Part shown: piece after piece, positions 1 through 12,695 of the stretch
Numbering within the stretch: position 1 is the first letter of the stretch
Layout: each line of letters opens with the position of its first letter
DNA from: Archivesica marissinica
Taxonomy: Eukaryota; Mollusca; Bivalvia; Venerida; Vesicomyidae
Assembly: GCA_014843695.1 (NCBI GenBank)
Contig: CM026401.1
Location: 28,145,051 to 28,209,050 of the forward strand
Length of the DNA: 64,000 nucleotides
Direction of reading: 5' to 3'
Position numbers and translations under genes: made by a program
The notes under the pieces: model-generated
Database searches by the model: none
What the model saw: only the letters and a program-made list of their open reading frames with translations
What the model was told of the DNA's origin: nothing

Positions 1-182
1 TAATTTATTCCTACTGTATCCAGAACACAGTGGAGGATGACACTATTGGGTTTAACTACATAATTTATTCCTACTGTATCCAGAACACAGTGGAGGATGA
101 CACTATTGGGTTTAACTACATAATTTATTCCTACTGTATCCAGAACACAGTGGAGGATGACACTATTGGGTTTAACTACATA
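1..182. repeat. 60-bp minisatellite, left of gap
   Basis: Three identical copies of a 60-bp unit (core AGTGGAGGATGACACTATTG), cut by the window edge and by the N gap. The same unit recurs at 2758-3218. The unit is stop-free in one frame, so it produces an apparent ORF; I do not regard it as coding. Confidence 0.97.
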
Positions 183-1182
183 NNNNNNNNNNNNNNNNNN
201 NNNNNNNNNNNNNNNNNNNNNNNNNNNNNNNNNNNNNNNNNNNNNNNNNNNNNNNNNNNNNNNNNNNNNNNNNNNNNNNNNNNNNNNNNNNNNNNNNNNN
301 NNNNNNNNNNNNNNNNNNNNNNNNNNNNNNNNNNNNNNNNNNNNNNNNNNNNNNNNNNNNNNNNNNNNNNNNNNNNNNNNNNNNNNNNNNNNNNNNNNNN
401 NNNNNNNNNNNNNNNNNNNNNNNNNNNNNNNNNNNNNNNNNNNNNNNNNNNNNNNNNNNNNNNNNNNNNNNNNNNNNNNNNNNNNNNNNNNNNNNNNNNN
501 NNNNNNNNNNNNNNNNNNNNNNNNNNNNNNNNNNNNNNNNNNNNNNNNNNNNNNNNNNNNNNNNNNNNNNNNNNNNNNNNNNNNNNNNNNNNNNNNNNNN
601 NNNNNNNNNNNNNNNNNNNNNNNNNNNNNNNNNNNNNNNNNNNNNNNNNNNNNNNNNNNNNNNNNNNNNNNNNNNNNNNNNNNNNNNNNNNNNNNNNNNN
701 NNNNNNNNNNNNNNNNNNNNNNNNNNNNNNNNNNNNNNNNNNNNNNNNNNNNNNNNNNNNNNNNNNNNNNNNNNNNNNNNNNNNNNNNNNNNNNNNNNNN
801 NNNNNNNNNNNNNNNNNNNNNNNNNNNNNNNNNNNNNNNNNNNNNNNNNNNNNNNNNNNNNNNNNNNNNNNNNNNNNNNNNNNNNNNNNNNNNNNNNNNN
901 NNNNNNNNNNNNNNNNNNNNNNNNNNNNNNNNNNNNNNNNNNNNNNNNNNNNNNNNNNNNNNNNNNNNNNNNNNNNNNNNNNNNNNNNNNNNNNNNNNNN
1001 NNNNNNNNNNNNNNNNNNNNNNNNNNNNNNNNNNNNNNNNNNNNNNNNNNNNNNNNNNNNNNNNNNNNNNNNNNNNNNNNNNNNNNNNNNNNNNNNNNNN
1101 NNNNNNNNNNNNNNNNNNNNNNNNNNNNNNNNNNNNNNNNNNNNNNNNNNNNNNNNNNNNNNNNNNNNNNNNNNNNNNNNNN
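183..1182. other. Assembly gap, exactly 1000 N
   Basis: The run of N is exactly 1000 bases, which looks like an arbitrary scaffold gap and not a measured length. The left side ends inside a 60-bp tandem repeat and the right side starts in unrelated AT-rich sequence. Confidence 0.97.
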
Positions 1183-2040
1183 AATCTTGGATTGAAATTT
1201 ATGCTATTTTTGAGTGCCAGACTGTTTGTCAGTTTGTTGATAGTGATCTCCCCTTATTTAGGACCTGAAAGCTACTCTTTTATTTTTACATCAGTTTTTT
1301 TTATATAGATATTTGTTTGACGAGCATGTTTGATGTGCAAAACCCATGCAAATTTTGTATTGGTATTGATTGATTTGTTTTCTGTATTGATTTAAATGAA
1401 TGAGGCTCGCAGGCCTGTGTTTTGTTGTTAGCCGACACCATGAATATTAAATGGGGGGGGGGGGGTAAAGGATAACTAACACTACTATTGTGCTATATTT
1501 TTGGATAAGATGATTTAAAATTTCACCCTGGTGTATCTGGGATAATTCCAGAAATATATTAGTCAGATTATATTTTTTGGAGGATAGTGATACAGAAGAC
1601 ACTCCTATTTCAGAAGCATCCCCTGGATCTCAGTTTATTGTCCCATATCTTAATATAATTAGAATTAGACGGGATATTGAACGTGGGATCCCAGGATTGA
1701 CAGTCCCAATGTGTTACGGTCTCTGTATAGGTCTTCAGTTGAAAAAATACTACTATAATTCTTATGCAAATATATCCTTGTGTTAACTTTAGTAAACCAC
1801 CCATTTACAGAGATATTTGCAATTTTGTTGAACAATATCAATAAACGGAGGTAATTTACAAATGGTAATATCACTAAAGCAGGTTAGTTTTTGGCCAGAT
1901 TTTCCAAAATTTATTTTTTACTGTATTAATTTATTATTGAAAAATGAAAATCATCCGCTCCTTTCAATCTCTGTGTGCAGCACATTCTTATTAACACATA
2001 ATGGGGCGTTAACCACTGTGCTACTGACTGACTCTTTTTA
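1183..2040. other. AT-rich sequence without recognised gene
   Basis: Contains a poly-G run at about 1452-1466. A short piece at about 1577-1605 (TTGGAGGATAGTGATACAG) resembles the start of the dispersed repeat at 2316. An open frame of 69 codons at 1577-1786 (EDSDTEDTPISEASPG) has no convincing splice context or family match. Confidence 0.5.
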
Positions 2041-2235
2041 AAAGTTTGTTTATCGGCGCTACTGTTAATGTTTATTAATGCGCTTCTGGTTCGATGGGCA
2101 GTTTACCTAACAGCTTCATGGGCAGGCTCCAGCGGTTAACCAGTATTTCACGCATAACCTCTATGAAACTGCCAACATTTTCATATAAAGAGACGCAGTC
2201 TAAGGGACCACTGACCCATCATAACTAATACACCA
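2040..2235 (-). mobile_element. SINE family S1, degenerate copy, minus strand
   Basis: Read on the minus strand it shows the S1 landmarks in order: TATATGAAAATGTTGGCAGT, TACTGGTTAACCGCTGGAG, CCTGCCCATGAAG, and TAGGTAAACTGCCC. These match the body of the complete S1 copy at 51287-51553. The tRNA-like head and the tail are eroded, and I found no duplication of the target site. Confidence 0.75.
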
Positions 2236-2315
2236 CACCCTATTGTGTGTTTTACGTTTATTTATCGTCGCCACCGGTTGCCCATATGAGCAACACCTCC
2301 TGAAGAGATTAGTCA

Positions 2316-2455
2316 TTTTAGATGTTTGGAGGATAGTGCAATGATACAGACAGAGACCCATTCCAGAGTCTCCTCTGGTTCTTTTACGTGCACGGTGTAC
2401 AGCACTGACACGAGACCTCGGTTTAACGTCCCATCTGAAAGACTGTTAATTGTAT
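2316..2455 (+). repeat. Dispersed repeat family D, copy 1
   Basis: Contains TTCTTTTACGTGCACGGTGT, GACACGAGACCTCGG and TTTAACGTCCCATC. The same order of blocks occurs at 25093-25452, where part of it has been amplified into a 29-bp array. This copy has only one version of the amplified segment and so represents the pre-expansion state. The element class is unknown to me. Confidence 0.75.
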
Positions 2456-2719
2456 TAGGGTCAGACATAGTATTGAATGTAAAATATCAGCTAGTCACAC
2501 CTTCTTTGAAGTTGCTATTGATTGCAAGTTTGTCTTTAGTGTTTTTCTATTTGTAAACCATATTCATTATATAAGTTGATAAAAACTCATCACTCAAAGG
2601 GAAATTACCACTTGATAAAATTTCATAGTTCATTTGCAGCAATTAGATATCTTGGCCATGTGTTTGGGATTTGGCAAGATAACGGATATTGAATGCACTG
2701 GAGTACAACGCCCTGTGCT

Positions 2720-3240
2720 CTAGTCACAGGTTGATTCCTATGGGATCCTGAAGCCCAGTGGAGGATGACACTATTGGGTTTAACTACATAATTTATTCCT
2801 ACTGTATCCAGAACATAGTGGAGGATGACACTATTGGGTTTAACTACATAATTTATTCCTACTGTATCCAGAACACAGTGGAGGATGACACTATTGGGTT
2901 TAACTACATAATTTATTCCTACTGTATCCAGAACACAGTGGAGGATGACACTATTGGGTTTAACTACATAATTTATTCCTACTGTATCCAGAACACAGTG
3001 GAGGATGACACTATTGGGTTTAACTACATAATTTATTCCTACTGTATCCAGAACACAGTGGAGGATGACACTATTGGGTTTAACTACATAATTTATTCCT
3101 ACTGTATCCAGAACACAGTGGAGGATGACACCAGGGGCTTCAACTACATACTTGTTTCATACAAGATGTGGAGCCAAGCGGAGTATGATGCCAGGGGGCT
3201 TCAAACACACACTTGATTCCTACAGATCCAGAGACCAGTG
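2720..3240. repeat. 60-bp minisatellite, second block
   Basis: Six to seven nearly identical 60-bp units at 2758-3130, flanked on both sides by diverged units: about 2725-2757 on the left, and 3131-3240 with AGGGGCTTCAACTACATAC and GGGGGCTTCAAACACAC on the right. Old units at the edges with homogenised units in the centre are the usual pattern of unequal exchange. Same unit as 1-182. Confidence 0.95.
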
Positions 3241-3387
3241 GTTGATGACCCTTACAATCCAACCATATACTTCCTATCTGTGAAATCAGAGCATTTTGCA
3301 GCAACACAAGTGTTGTTTTTAATAACACCATAAGACAAAGGGTTTCATCTCATCATGCTGTGTCATACCATACACATTGTATCAAGT

Positions 3388-4624
3388 ATACCAGAATTGA
3401 GCCTACATACCTGTGTTTAGCATACCAGAATGGGGCCTACATACATGGCCCTGTGTTTAGCATACCAGAATGGGGCCTACATACATGGCCCTGTGTTTAG
3501 CATACCAGAATGGGGCCTACATACATGGCCCTGTGTTTAGCATACCAGAATGGGGCCTACATACATGGCCCTGTGTTTAGCATACCAGAATGGGGCCTAC
3601 ATACATGGTCCTGTGTTTAGCATACCAGAATGGGGCCTACATACATGGTCCTGTGTTTAGCATACCAGAATGGGGCCTACATACATGGTCCTGTGTTTAG
3701 CATACCAGAATGGGGCCTACATACATGGCCCTGTGTTTAGCATACCAGAATGGGGCCTACATACATGGCCCTGTGTTTAGCATACCAGAATGGGGCCTAC
3801 ATACATGGCCCTGTGTTTAGCATACCAGAATGGGGCCTACATACATGGCCCTGTGTTTAGCATACCAGAATGGGGCCTACATACATGGCCCTGTGTTTAG
3901 CATACCAGAATGGGGCCTACATACATGGCCCTGTGTTTAGCATACCAGAATGGGGCCTACATACATGGCCCTGTGTTTAGCATACCAGAATGGGGCCTAC
4001 ATACATGGCCCTGTGTTTAGCATACCAGAATGGGGCCTACATACATGGCCCTGTGTTTAGCATACCAGAATGGGGCCTACATACATGGCCCTGTGTTTAG
4101 CATACCAGAATGGGGCCTACATACATGGCCCTGTGTTTAGCATACCAGAATGGGGCCTACATACATGGCCCTGTGTTTAGCATACCAGAATGGGGCCTAC
4201 ATACATGGCCCTGTGTTTAGCATACCAGAATGGGGCCTACATACATGGTCCTGTGTTTAGCATACCAGAATGGGGCCTACATACATGGTCCTGTGTTTAG
4301 CATACCAGAATGGGGCCTACATACATGGCCCTGTGTTTAGCATACCATAATGGGGCCTACATACATGGCCCTGTGTTTAGCATACCAGAATGGGGCCTAC
4401 ATACATGGCCCTGTGTTTAGCATACCAGAATGGGGCCTACATACATGGCCCTGTGTTTAGCATACCAGAATGGGGCCTACATACATGGTCCTGTGTTTAG
4501 CATACCAGAATGGGGCCTACATACATGGCCCTGTGTTTAGCATACCAGAATGGGGCCTACATACATGGCCCTATGTTTAGCATACCAGAATGGGGCTTAC
4601 ATACATGGCATGGCCCTATGTTTA
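3388..4624. repeat. 40-bp minisatellite, about 30 copies
   Basis: Unit core CATACCAGAATGGGGCCTAC plus ATACATGGCCCTGTGTTTAG. Units are almost identical, mainly with GGCC/GGTC variation. The last unit runs straight into a SINE S2 fragment at about 4627. Confidence 0.97.
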
Positions 4625-4626
4625 AA

Positions 4627-4806
4627 ATGGTTGACTTCAAATCACTTGCCCCTCACTGCTGTAGGTTTGAATCTCACTGGGGGTGGAGCTGACTTGCGGA
4701 ATGTCGGTAGTTCTATCCCAGGTGCACGTCCGTGTCTGGAATACTGTTCGGAGGGGGGGGGTCCTTCCTCCGCCAATAGTAGCTGGAGAGTCGCCATATG
4801 ACTTAA
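4627..4806 (+). mobile_element. SINE family S2 fragment
   Basis: Carries the S2 landmarks TTGACTTCAAATCACTTGCC, TAGGTTTGAATCTC (degenerate pol III B box), GACTTGCGGAATGTCGGTAG, GGTGCACGTCCGTG and AGCTGGAGAGTCGCCATATG. It lacks the tRNA 5' end, which is replaced by the 40-bp array, and lacks the 3' end (GTTGGTGCnACTTTAAACC). It is therefore truncated on both sides. Confidence 0.85.
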
Positions 4807-4947
4807 AAAACTATCCATGTAACTGCACAAAACAACACACAGTTTACTGACTGAAAATAATCGTTGAAATTATAATGGAAGAATGTGTAGTAGCAATTTA
4901 TATTATTTTTTATTCCATACAATATACAATGGCTGAACATTTTGCCA

Positions 4948-7900
4948 CCACCCCAATGTACCCATACGTTAATACATCACCCCCCCTGCCCCCCCCAATG
5001 TACCCACAAGTTAATACAATCACCCCCCGCCCCCAATGTAGCCATACGTTAATACATCACCCCCCCCCCCCAATGTACCCATACGTTAATACATCACCCC
5101 CCCAATGTACCCATACGTTAATACATCACCACCCCAATGTACCCATACGTTAATACATCACCCCCCCAATGTACCCATACGTTAATACATCACCCCCACC
5201 CCCCCAATGTACCCATACGTTAATACATCACCCCCCCCCCCCCCAATGTACCCATACGTTAATACATCACCCCCCCAATGTACCCATACGTTAATACATC
5301 ACCCCCCCCAATGTACCCATACGTTAATACATCACCACCCCAATGTACCCATACGTTAATACATCACCCCCCCAATGTACCCATACGTTAATACATCACC
5401 CCCCCAATGTACCCATACGTTAATACATCACCCCCCCAATGTACCCATACGTTAATACATCACCCCCACCCCCCCAATGTACCCATACGTTAATACATCA
5501 CCCCCCCTGCCCCCCCAATGTACCCATACGTTAATACATCACCCCCCCCAATGTACCCATACGTTAATACATCACCCCCCAATGTACCCATACGTTATAC
5601 ATCACCCCCCCAATGTACCCATACGTTAATACATCACCCCCCCCCCCCAATGTACCCATACGTTAATACATCACACCCCCCCCAATGTACCCATACGTTA
5701 ATACATCACCACCCCTCCCCCCCATGTACCCATACGTTAATACATCACCCCCCGCCCCCCCAATGTACCCATACGTTAATACATCACCCCTCCCCCCCAA
5801 TGTACCCATACGTTAATACATCACCCCTCCCCCCCAATGTACCCATACGTTAATACATCACCCCCGCCCCCCCAATGTACCCATACGTTAATACATCACC
5901 CCCTCCCCCCCAATGTACCCATACGTTAATACATCACCCCCCCCGCCCCCAATGTACCCATACGTTAATACATCATCCCCCCCCAATGTACCCATACGTT
6001 AATACATCACACCTCCCCCCCAATCTCCCCCCCATACACCATACGTTAATACATCCCCCTCCCCCCCAATGTACCCATACGTTAATACATCCCCCCAATG
6101 TACCCATACGTTAATACATCACCCTCCCCCCCAATGTACCCATACGTTAATACATCACCCTCCCTCCAATGTACCCATACGTTAATACATCACCCCCTCC
6201 CCCCAATGTACCCATACGTTAATACATCACCCCCTCCCTCCCAATGTACCCATACGTTACATCACCCCTCCCTCCCAATGTACCCATACGTTAATACATC
6301 ACCCCCTCCCCCCCAATGTACCCATACGTTAATACATCACCCCCTCCCCCAATGTACCCATACGTTAATACATCACCCCCTCCCCCCAATGTACCCATAC
6401 GTAATACATCACCCCTCCCCCCCAATGTACCCATACGTTATACATCACCCCTCCCCCCAATGTACCCATACGTTAATACATCACCCCCTCCCCCAATGTA
6501 CCCATACGTTTATACATCACCCCCTCCCCAATGTACCCATACGTTAATACATCACCCCCTCCCCCCAATGTACCCATACGTTAATACATCACCCCCCCAA
6601 TGTACCCATACGTTAATACATCACCCCCGCCCTCCCCCAATGTACCCATACGTTAATACATCACCCCCTCCCTCCCAATGTACCCATACGTTAATACATC
6701 ACCCCCCAATGTACCCATACGTTAATACATCACCCCTCCCTCCCAATGTACCCATACGTTAATACATCACCCCCGCCCTCCCCCAATGTACCCATACGTT
6801 AATACATCACCCCCTCCCTCCAATGTACCCATACGTTAATACATCACCCCCCCCACCCCCCCCCCCAATGTACCCATACGTTAATACATCCCCCCCAATG
6901 TACCCATACGTTAATACATCACCCCCTCCCCCAATGTACCCATACGTTAATACATCACCCCTCCCCCCAATGTACCCATACGTTAATACATCACCCCTCC
7001 CCCCAATGTACCCATACGTTAATACATCACCCCCCCAATGTACCCATACGTTAATACATCACCCCCTCCCCCCCAATGTACACATACGTTAATACATCAC
7101 CCCCCCAATGTACCCATACGTTAATACATCACCCCCCCAATGTACCCATACGTTAATACATCACCCCCACCCCCCCAATGTACCCATACGTTAATACATC
7201 ACCCCCTCCCCCCCAATGTACCCATACGTTAATACATCACCCCTCCCCCCCAATGTACCCATACGTTAATACATCACCCCTCCCCCCAATGTACCCATAC
7301 GTTAATACATCACCCCCGCCCTCCCCCAATGTACCCATACGTTAATACATCACCCCCCCAATGTACCCATACGTTAATACATCACCCCCCCCCCCCAATG
7401 TACCCATACGTTAATACATCACCCCCGCCCCCCCAATGTACACATACGTTAATACATCACCCCGCCCCCCCAATGTACACATACGTTAATACATCACCCC
7501 CCCGCCCCCCCAATGTACCCATACGTTAATACATCACCCCCCCGCCCCCAATGTACACATACGTTAATACATCACCCCCCCGCCCCCCCAATGTACCCAT
7601 ACGTTATACATCACCCCCGCCCCCCCTGTACACATACGTTAATACATCACCCCCCGCCCCCCAATGTACACATAGTTAATACATCACCCCCCGCCCCCCC
7701 ATGTACCCATACGTTAATACATCACCCCCCCGCCCCCCCAATGTACACATACGTTAATACATCACCCCCCGCCCCCCCAATGTACCCATACGTTAATACA
7801 TCACCCCCCGCCCCCCCAATGTACACATACGTTAATACATCACCCCCCGCCCCCCCAATGTATCCATACGTTATACATCACCCCCACCCACCCCCCCCCC

Positions 7901-10900
7901 AATGTACCCATACGTTAATACATCACCCACCCCCCAATGTACCCATACGTTAATACATCACCCCCCCATGTACCCATACGTTAATACATCACCCCCTCCC
8001 CCCAATGTACCCATACGTTAATACATCACCCCTCCTCCAATGTACCCATACGTTAATACATCACCCCCCCAATGTACCCATACGTTAATACATCACCCCC
8101 TCCCCCCCCAATGTACCCATACGTTAATACATCACCCCTCCCCCCAATGTACCCATACGTTAATACATCACCCCCGCCCCCCAATGTACCCATACGTTAA
8201 TACATCACCCCCCACCACCCCCCCCCCCAATGTACCCATACGTTAATACATCACCCCCTCCTCCCAATGTACCCATACGTTAATACATCACCCCCTCCCC
8301 CCCAATGTACCCATACGTTAATACTCACCCCCTCCCCAATGTACCCATACGTTAATACATCACCCCCCCCCTCCCCCCCAATGTACCCATACGTTAATAC
8401 ATCACCCCCCCCCCCCTCCAATGTACCCTACGTTAATACATCACCCCCTCCCCCCCAATGTACCCATCGTTAATACACACCCCCCCCAATGTACCCATAC
8501 GTTAATACATCACCCCCACCCCAATGTACCCATACGTTAAAATACACCCCCTCCCCCCAATGTACCCATACGTTAATACATCACCCCCTCCCCCCCAATG
8601 TAGCCATACGTTAATACATCACCCCCTCCCCCCAATGTACCCATACGTTAATACATCACCCCCTCCCCCCAATGTACCCATACGTTAATACATCACCCCC
8701 TCCCTCCCAATGTACCCATACGTTAATACATCACCCCCTCCTCCCAATGTACCCATACGTTAATACATCACCCCCACCCCCCAATGTACCCATACGTTAA
8801 TACATCACCCCCCCCCGCCAATGTACCATACGTTAATACATCACCTCCCCCCCAATGTACCCATACGTTAATACATCACCCTCCCCCCAATGTACCCATA
8901 CGTTAATACATCACCCCCTCCCCCCCAATGTACCCATACGTTAATACATCCCCCCTCCCCCCCAATGTACCATACGTTAATACATCCCCCCCCCCCCAAT
9001 GTACCCATACGTTAATACATCACCCCCCCCCCCAATGTACCCATACGTTAATACATCACCCCCCCCCCAATGTACCCATACGTTAATACATCCCCCCCAA
9101 TGTACCCATCGTTAATACATCACCCCTCCCCCCCAATGTACCATACGTTAATACATCACCCCCCCCAATGTACCATACGTTAATACATCACCCCCTCCCC
9201 CCAATGTACCCATACGTTAATACATCACCCCACCCCCCACCCCCCCACCCCGTTAATACTCCCCCCCCCACCCCCCCAACCCCCCCCCAACCCATCACCC
9301 CCACTCCCCCCCACCCACCCCCCCCCCCCCAATGTACCCATACGTTAATACATCACCCCCTCCCCCCAATGTACCCATACGTTAATACATCACCCCTCCC
9401 CCCCAATGTACCCATACGTTAATACATCACCCCCTCCCCCCAATGTACCCATACGTTAATACCTCACCCCACCCACCCCCCCCCCCCAATGTACCATACG
9501 TTAATACATCACCCCCTCCTCCCAATGTACCATACGTTAATACACACCCCTCCCCCAATGTACCATACGTTAATACACCCCCACCCACCCCCCCCCCAAT
9601 GTACCCATACGTTAATACATCACCCCTCTCCCCCCAATGTACCCATACGTTAATACATCACCCCCTCCCCCCAATGTACCCATACGTAATACATCACCCC
9701 CACCCACCCCCCCCCCAATGTACCCATACGTTAATACATCACCCCTCCCCCAATGTACCATACGTTAATACATCACCCCTCCCCCAAGTACCCATACGTT
9801 AATACATCACCCCACCCCCCCCCCCCCCCAATGTACATACGTTAATACATCCCCCCCCAATGTACCCATACGTTAATAATACATCACCTCCTCCCCCAAT
9901 GTACCCATACGTTATACATCACCCCCTCCCTCCAATGTACCCATACGTTAATACATCACCCCCTCCCCCAATGTACCCATACGTTATACATACACCCACC
10001 CCCTCCCCCCAATGTACCCATACGTTAATACATCACCCCCTCCCTCCCAATGTACCCATACGTTAATACATCACCCCCCCCCCAATGTACCCATACGTTA
10101 ATACATCCCCCCCAATGTACCCATACGTTAATACATCCCCCCCCAATGTACCCATACGTTAATACATCCCCCCCCAATGTACCATACGTTAATACATCCC
10201 CCCCAATGTACCCATACGTTTACATCCCCCCCAATGTACATACGTTACGTTAAACACCTCCCCCCCAATGTACCCATACGTTAATACATCACCCCCTCCC
10301 CCCATGTACCCATACGTTAATACATCACCCCCGCCCCCCCAATGTACCCATACGTTAATACATCACCCCTCCCCCCCAATGTACCCATACGTTATACATC
10401 ACCCCCTCCCCCCCAATGTACCCATACGTTAATACATCACCCCCCAATGTACCCATACGTTAATACATCCCCCCCCAATGTACCATACGTTAATACATCA
10501 CCCCCTCCCCCCCAATGTATCCACTACGTTAATACATCACCCCACCCACCCCCCCCCCCCAATGTACCCATACGTTAATACATCACCCGCCCCCCCAATG
10601 TACCCATACGTTAATACATCACCCCACCACCCCCCCCCCCAATGTACCATACGTTAATACATCCCCCACCCCCCAATGTACCCATACGTTAATACATCAC
10701 CCCCGCCCCCAATGTACACATACGTTAATACATCATCCCCCCCAATGTACCATACGTTAATACATCACCCCCCCAATGTACCCATACATTAATACATCAT
10801 CCCCCCTGCCCCCCCAATGTAACCATACGTTAATACATCACCCCCCCCCGCCCCCAATGTACCCATACGTTAATACATCACCGCCCCCCAATGTACCCAT

Positions 10901-11140
10901 ACGTTAATACATCACCCACCGCACCCCCAATGTACCCATACGTTAATACATCCCCCCCCCCCCCGCCCCCAATGTACCCATACGTTTAATACATCCCCCT
11001 GCCCCCCCCCCCAATGTACCCATACGTTAATACATCACCCCCCCTGCCCCCCAATGTACCCATACGTTAATACATCACCCCCCCCCCCCCCGCCCCAATG
11101 TACCCATACGTTAATACATCATCCCCCGCCCCCCCAATGT
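4948..11140. repeat. Poly-C minisatellite, about 33-bp unit, 6.2 kb
   Basis: Unit AATGTACCCATACGTTAATA plus CATCA and a C-rich tract of 5-20 bases that varies between copies (CCCCTCCCCCC, CCCCCGCCCCCC and so on). Roughly 180 copies. All C runs are on the plus strand, so the minus strand has one G-run cluster per unit. Copies at about 8300-10600 carry many single-base deletions (GTACCATACG, CATCGTTAAT). Apparent proline-rich reading frames (MYPYVNTSPP) drift between frames and end at every length change; they are not genes. Confidence 0.97.
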
Positions 11141-11870
11141 ACACACAGTTCCTATGACAATTTCCCCCAACCCCAATGTGCACAAAGTTCCTATGACAAT
11201 TTTCCCCCGTCCCATGTGCACACAAGTTCCTATGACAATTTCCCCCCCCAATGTGCACACAAGTTCCTATGACAATTTCCCCCCAACCCCAATGTGCACA
11301 AAAGTTCCTATGACAATTTCCCCCCGCCCAAATGTGCACACAAGTTCTATGACAACAATTCCCCCCCCACCCAATGTGCACACAAGTTCCTATGACAATT
11401 TCCCCCCAACCCCAATGTGCACACAAGTTCCTATGACAATTTCCCCCAACCCCAATGTGCACACAAGTTCCTATGACAATTTCCCCAACCCCAATGTGCA
11501 ACAAGTTCCTATGACAATTTCCCCCCGCCCCAATGTGCACACAAGTTCCTATGATAATTTCCCCAACCCCAATGTGCACACAAGTTCCTATGACAATTTC
11601 CCCCCCGCCCCAATGTGCACACAAGTTCCTGTGACAATTTTACCCCTCCCTCCAAATGTACACACACGGTCCTATGACAATTTTGCCAATCCCAGTGTGC
11701 ACACATGCTCCTATGACAATTGTGCCCCCACCCCAATGTACACACAATTTTGCCCCTCCCTCCCAATGTACACGCACACATACACACGCTCCTATGATAA
11801 GTTTAAAGTGTGTGCACACAAGTTTCTATAACAATTTTGCCCCTCCCTCCCAATGTACGCACGCACGCAC
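11137..11870. repeat. About 39-bp minisatellite related to the poly-C array
   Basis: Unit core CAATGTGCACACAAGTTCCT plus ATGACAATTTCCCCC, about 17 copies, becoming degenerate after 11640. It keeps a C tract and CAATGT(A/G)C like the array on its left, but the middle of the unit is different. A short CA/CG-rich microsatellite follows at 11770-11880. Confidence 0.93.
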
Positions 11871-12508
11871 GCACACGTACAAGTTTCTAAGCTGTACATG
11901 TGACACATGTTCATCTTGATTCTGGTAGAATAATTGGATTAGTGGATTTAATGTTTTCTCAAGATTATCAGTTGGGTACCATCTGTCCGGATATTCTAGG
12001 AAATTATTTGTAAAACTCGTAGGGAGAGTTTCATTGTGATTTTGCTACAGATAAATATTGGAGCGGGTCAGTAGTTGTGTTGCTTACTGCAGACTACGAG
12101 TCCGAGTTCCGTGGGTTGAATTCGTGGCCGGAGTTATTGGAAATGATGAGAATATGAATCGAGACCCGGTATACTGTGTTTTACCCAGGCACGCTAAACA
12201 CCAACACCACACCTACTCAACAAGAGTAGTGTGTCACATAATTTGCAGTATCCAGGGCCATAGGGGAGGGGGGGGGTTCGTGTAAGTTCTAGGGTTGTTG
12301 CCATCAGGTTGTAGTTCACACTTGACTGAGGAAGAACTCGGTTATTACTTCATGTAAAAATATCTATTACCAGCAATCTGTGGGCACAGATTTGGACAAC
12401 AGTTCTTTATGGGATATCAGCTCTGCTCCATACAAACATTTATATATGATTGATACATTTATCTTATCTCCAATGTGTGTACTAGAATGTTACATTGTGT
12501 GCTGGACA
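11871..12508. other. Single-copy spacer with a possible tRNA-like SINE
   Basis: At about 12058-12215 there is GGGTCAGTAGTTGTG, then TGGGTTGAATTC (B-box-like) and CCCAGGCACGCTAAACACCA, an order seen in tRNA-derived SINEs. No second copy exists in the window and no target duplication was found, so this is tentative. A poly-G run lies at 12265-12277. Nothing else was recognised. Confidence 0.35.
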
Positions 12509-12695
12509 CTTAGGGAGTCTTAGATGTTAGAGACCCAGGGAGTCTTAGAGACCCAGGGAGTCCTAGATGTTAGAGACCCAGGGAGTCCTAGATGTTAGAG
12601 ACCCAGGGAGTCCTAGATGTTAGAGACCCAGGGAGTCCTAGATGTTAGAGACCCAGGGAGTCCTAGATGTTAGAGACCCAGGGAGTCCTAGATGT
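12509..12695. repeat. 25-bp minisatellite
   Basis: About seven units of CCAGGGAGTCCTAGATGTTA plus GAGAC. It passes directly into the related array on its right. Confidence 0.93.

Noticed and set aside
1577..1786. Possible acidic exon (EDSDTEDTPISEASPG)
   Set aside because: It does not match the expected RERE segment, has no clear splice pair, and its start resembles the dispersed repeat at 2316.
4948..8473. Proline-rich frames MYPYVNTSPP as an extensin- or collagen-like gene
   Set aside because: The frame changes whenever the poly-C tract changes length, and each frame ends within about 150 codons. The pattern is that of non-coding repeat DNA.
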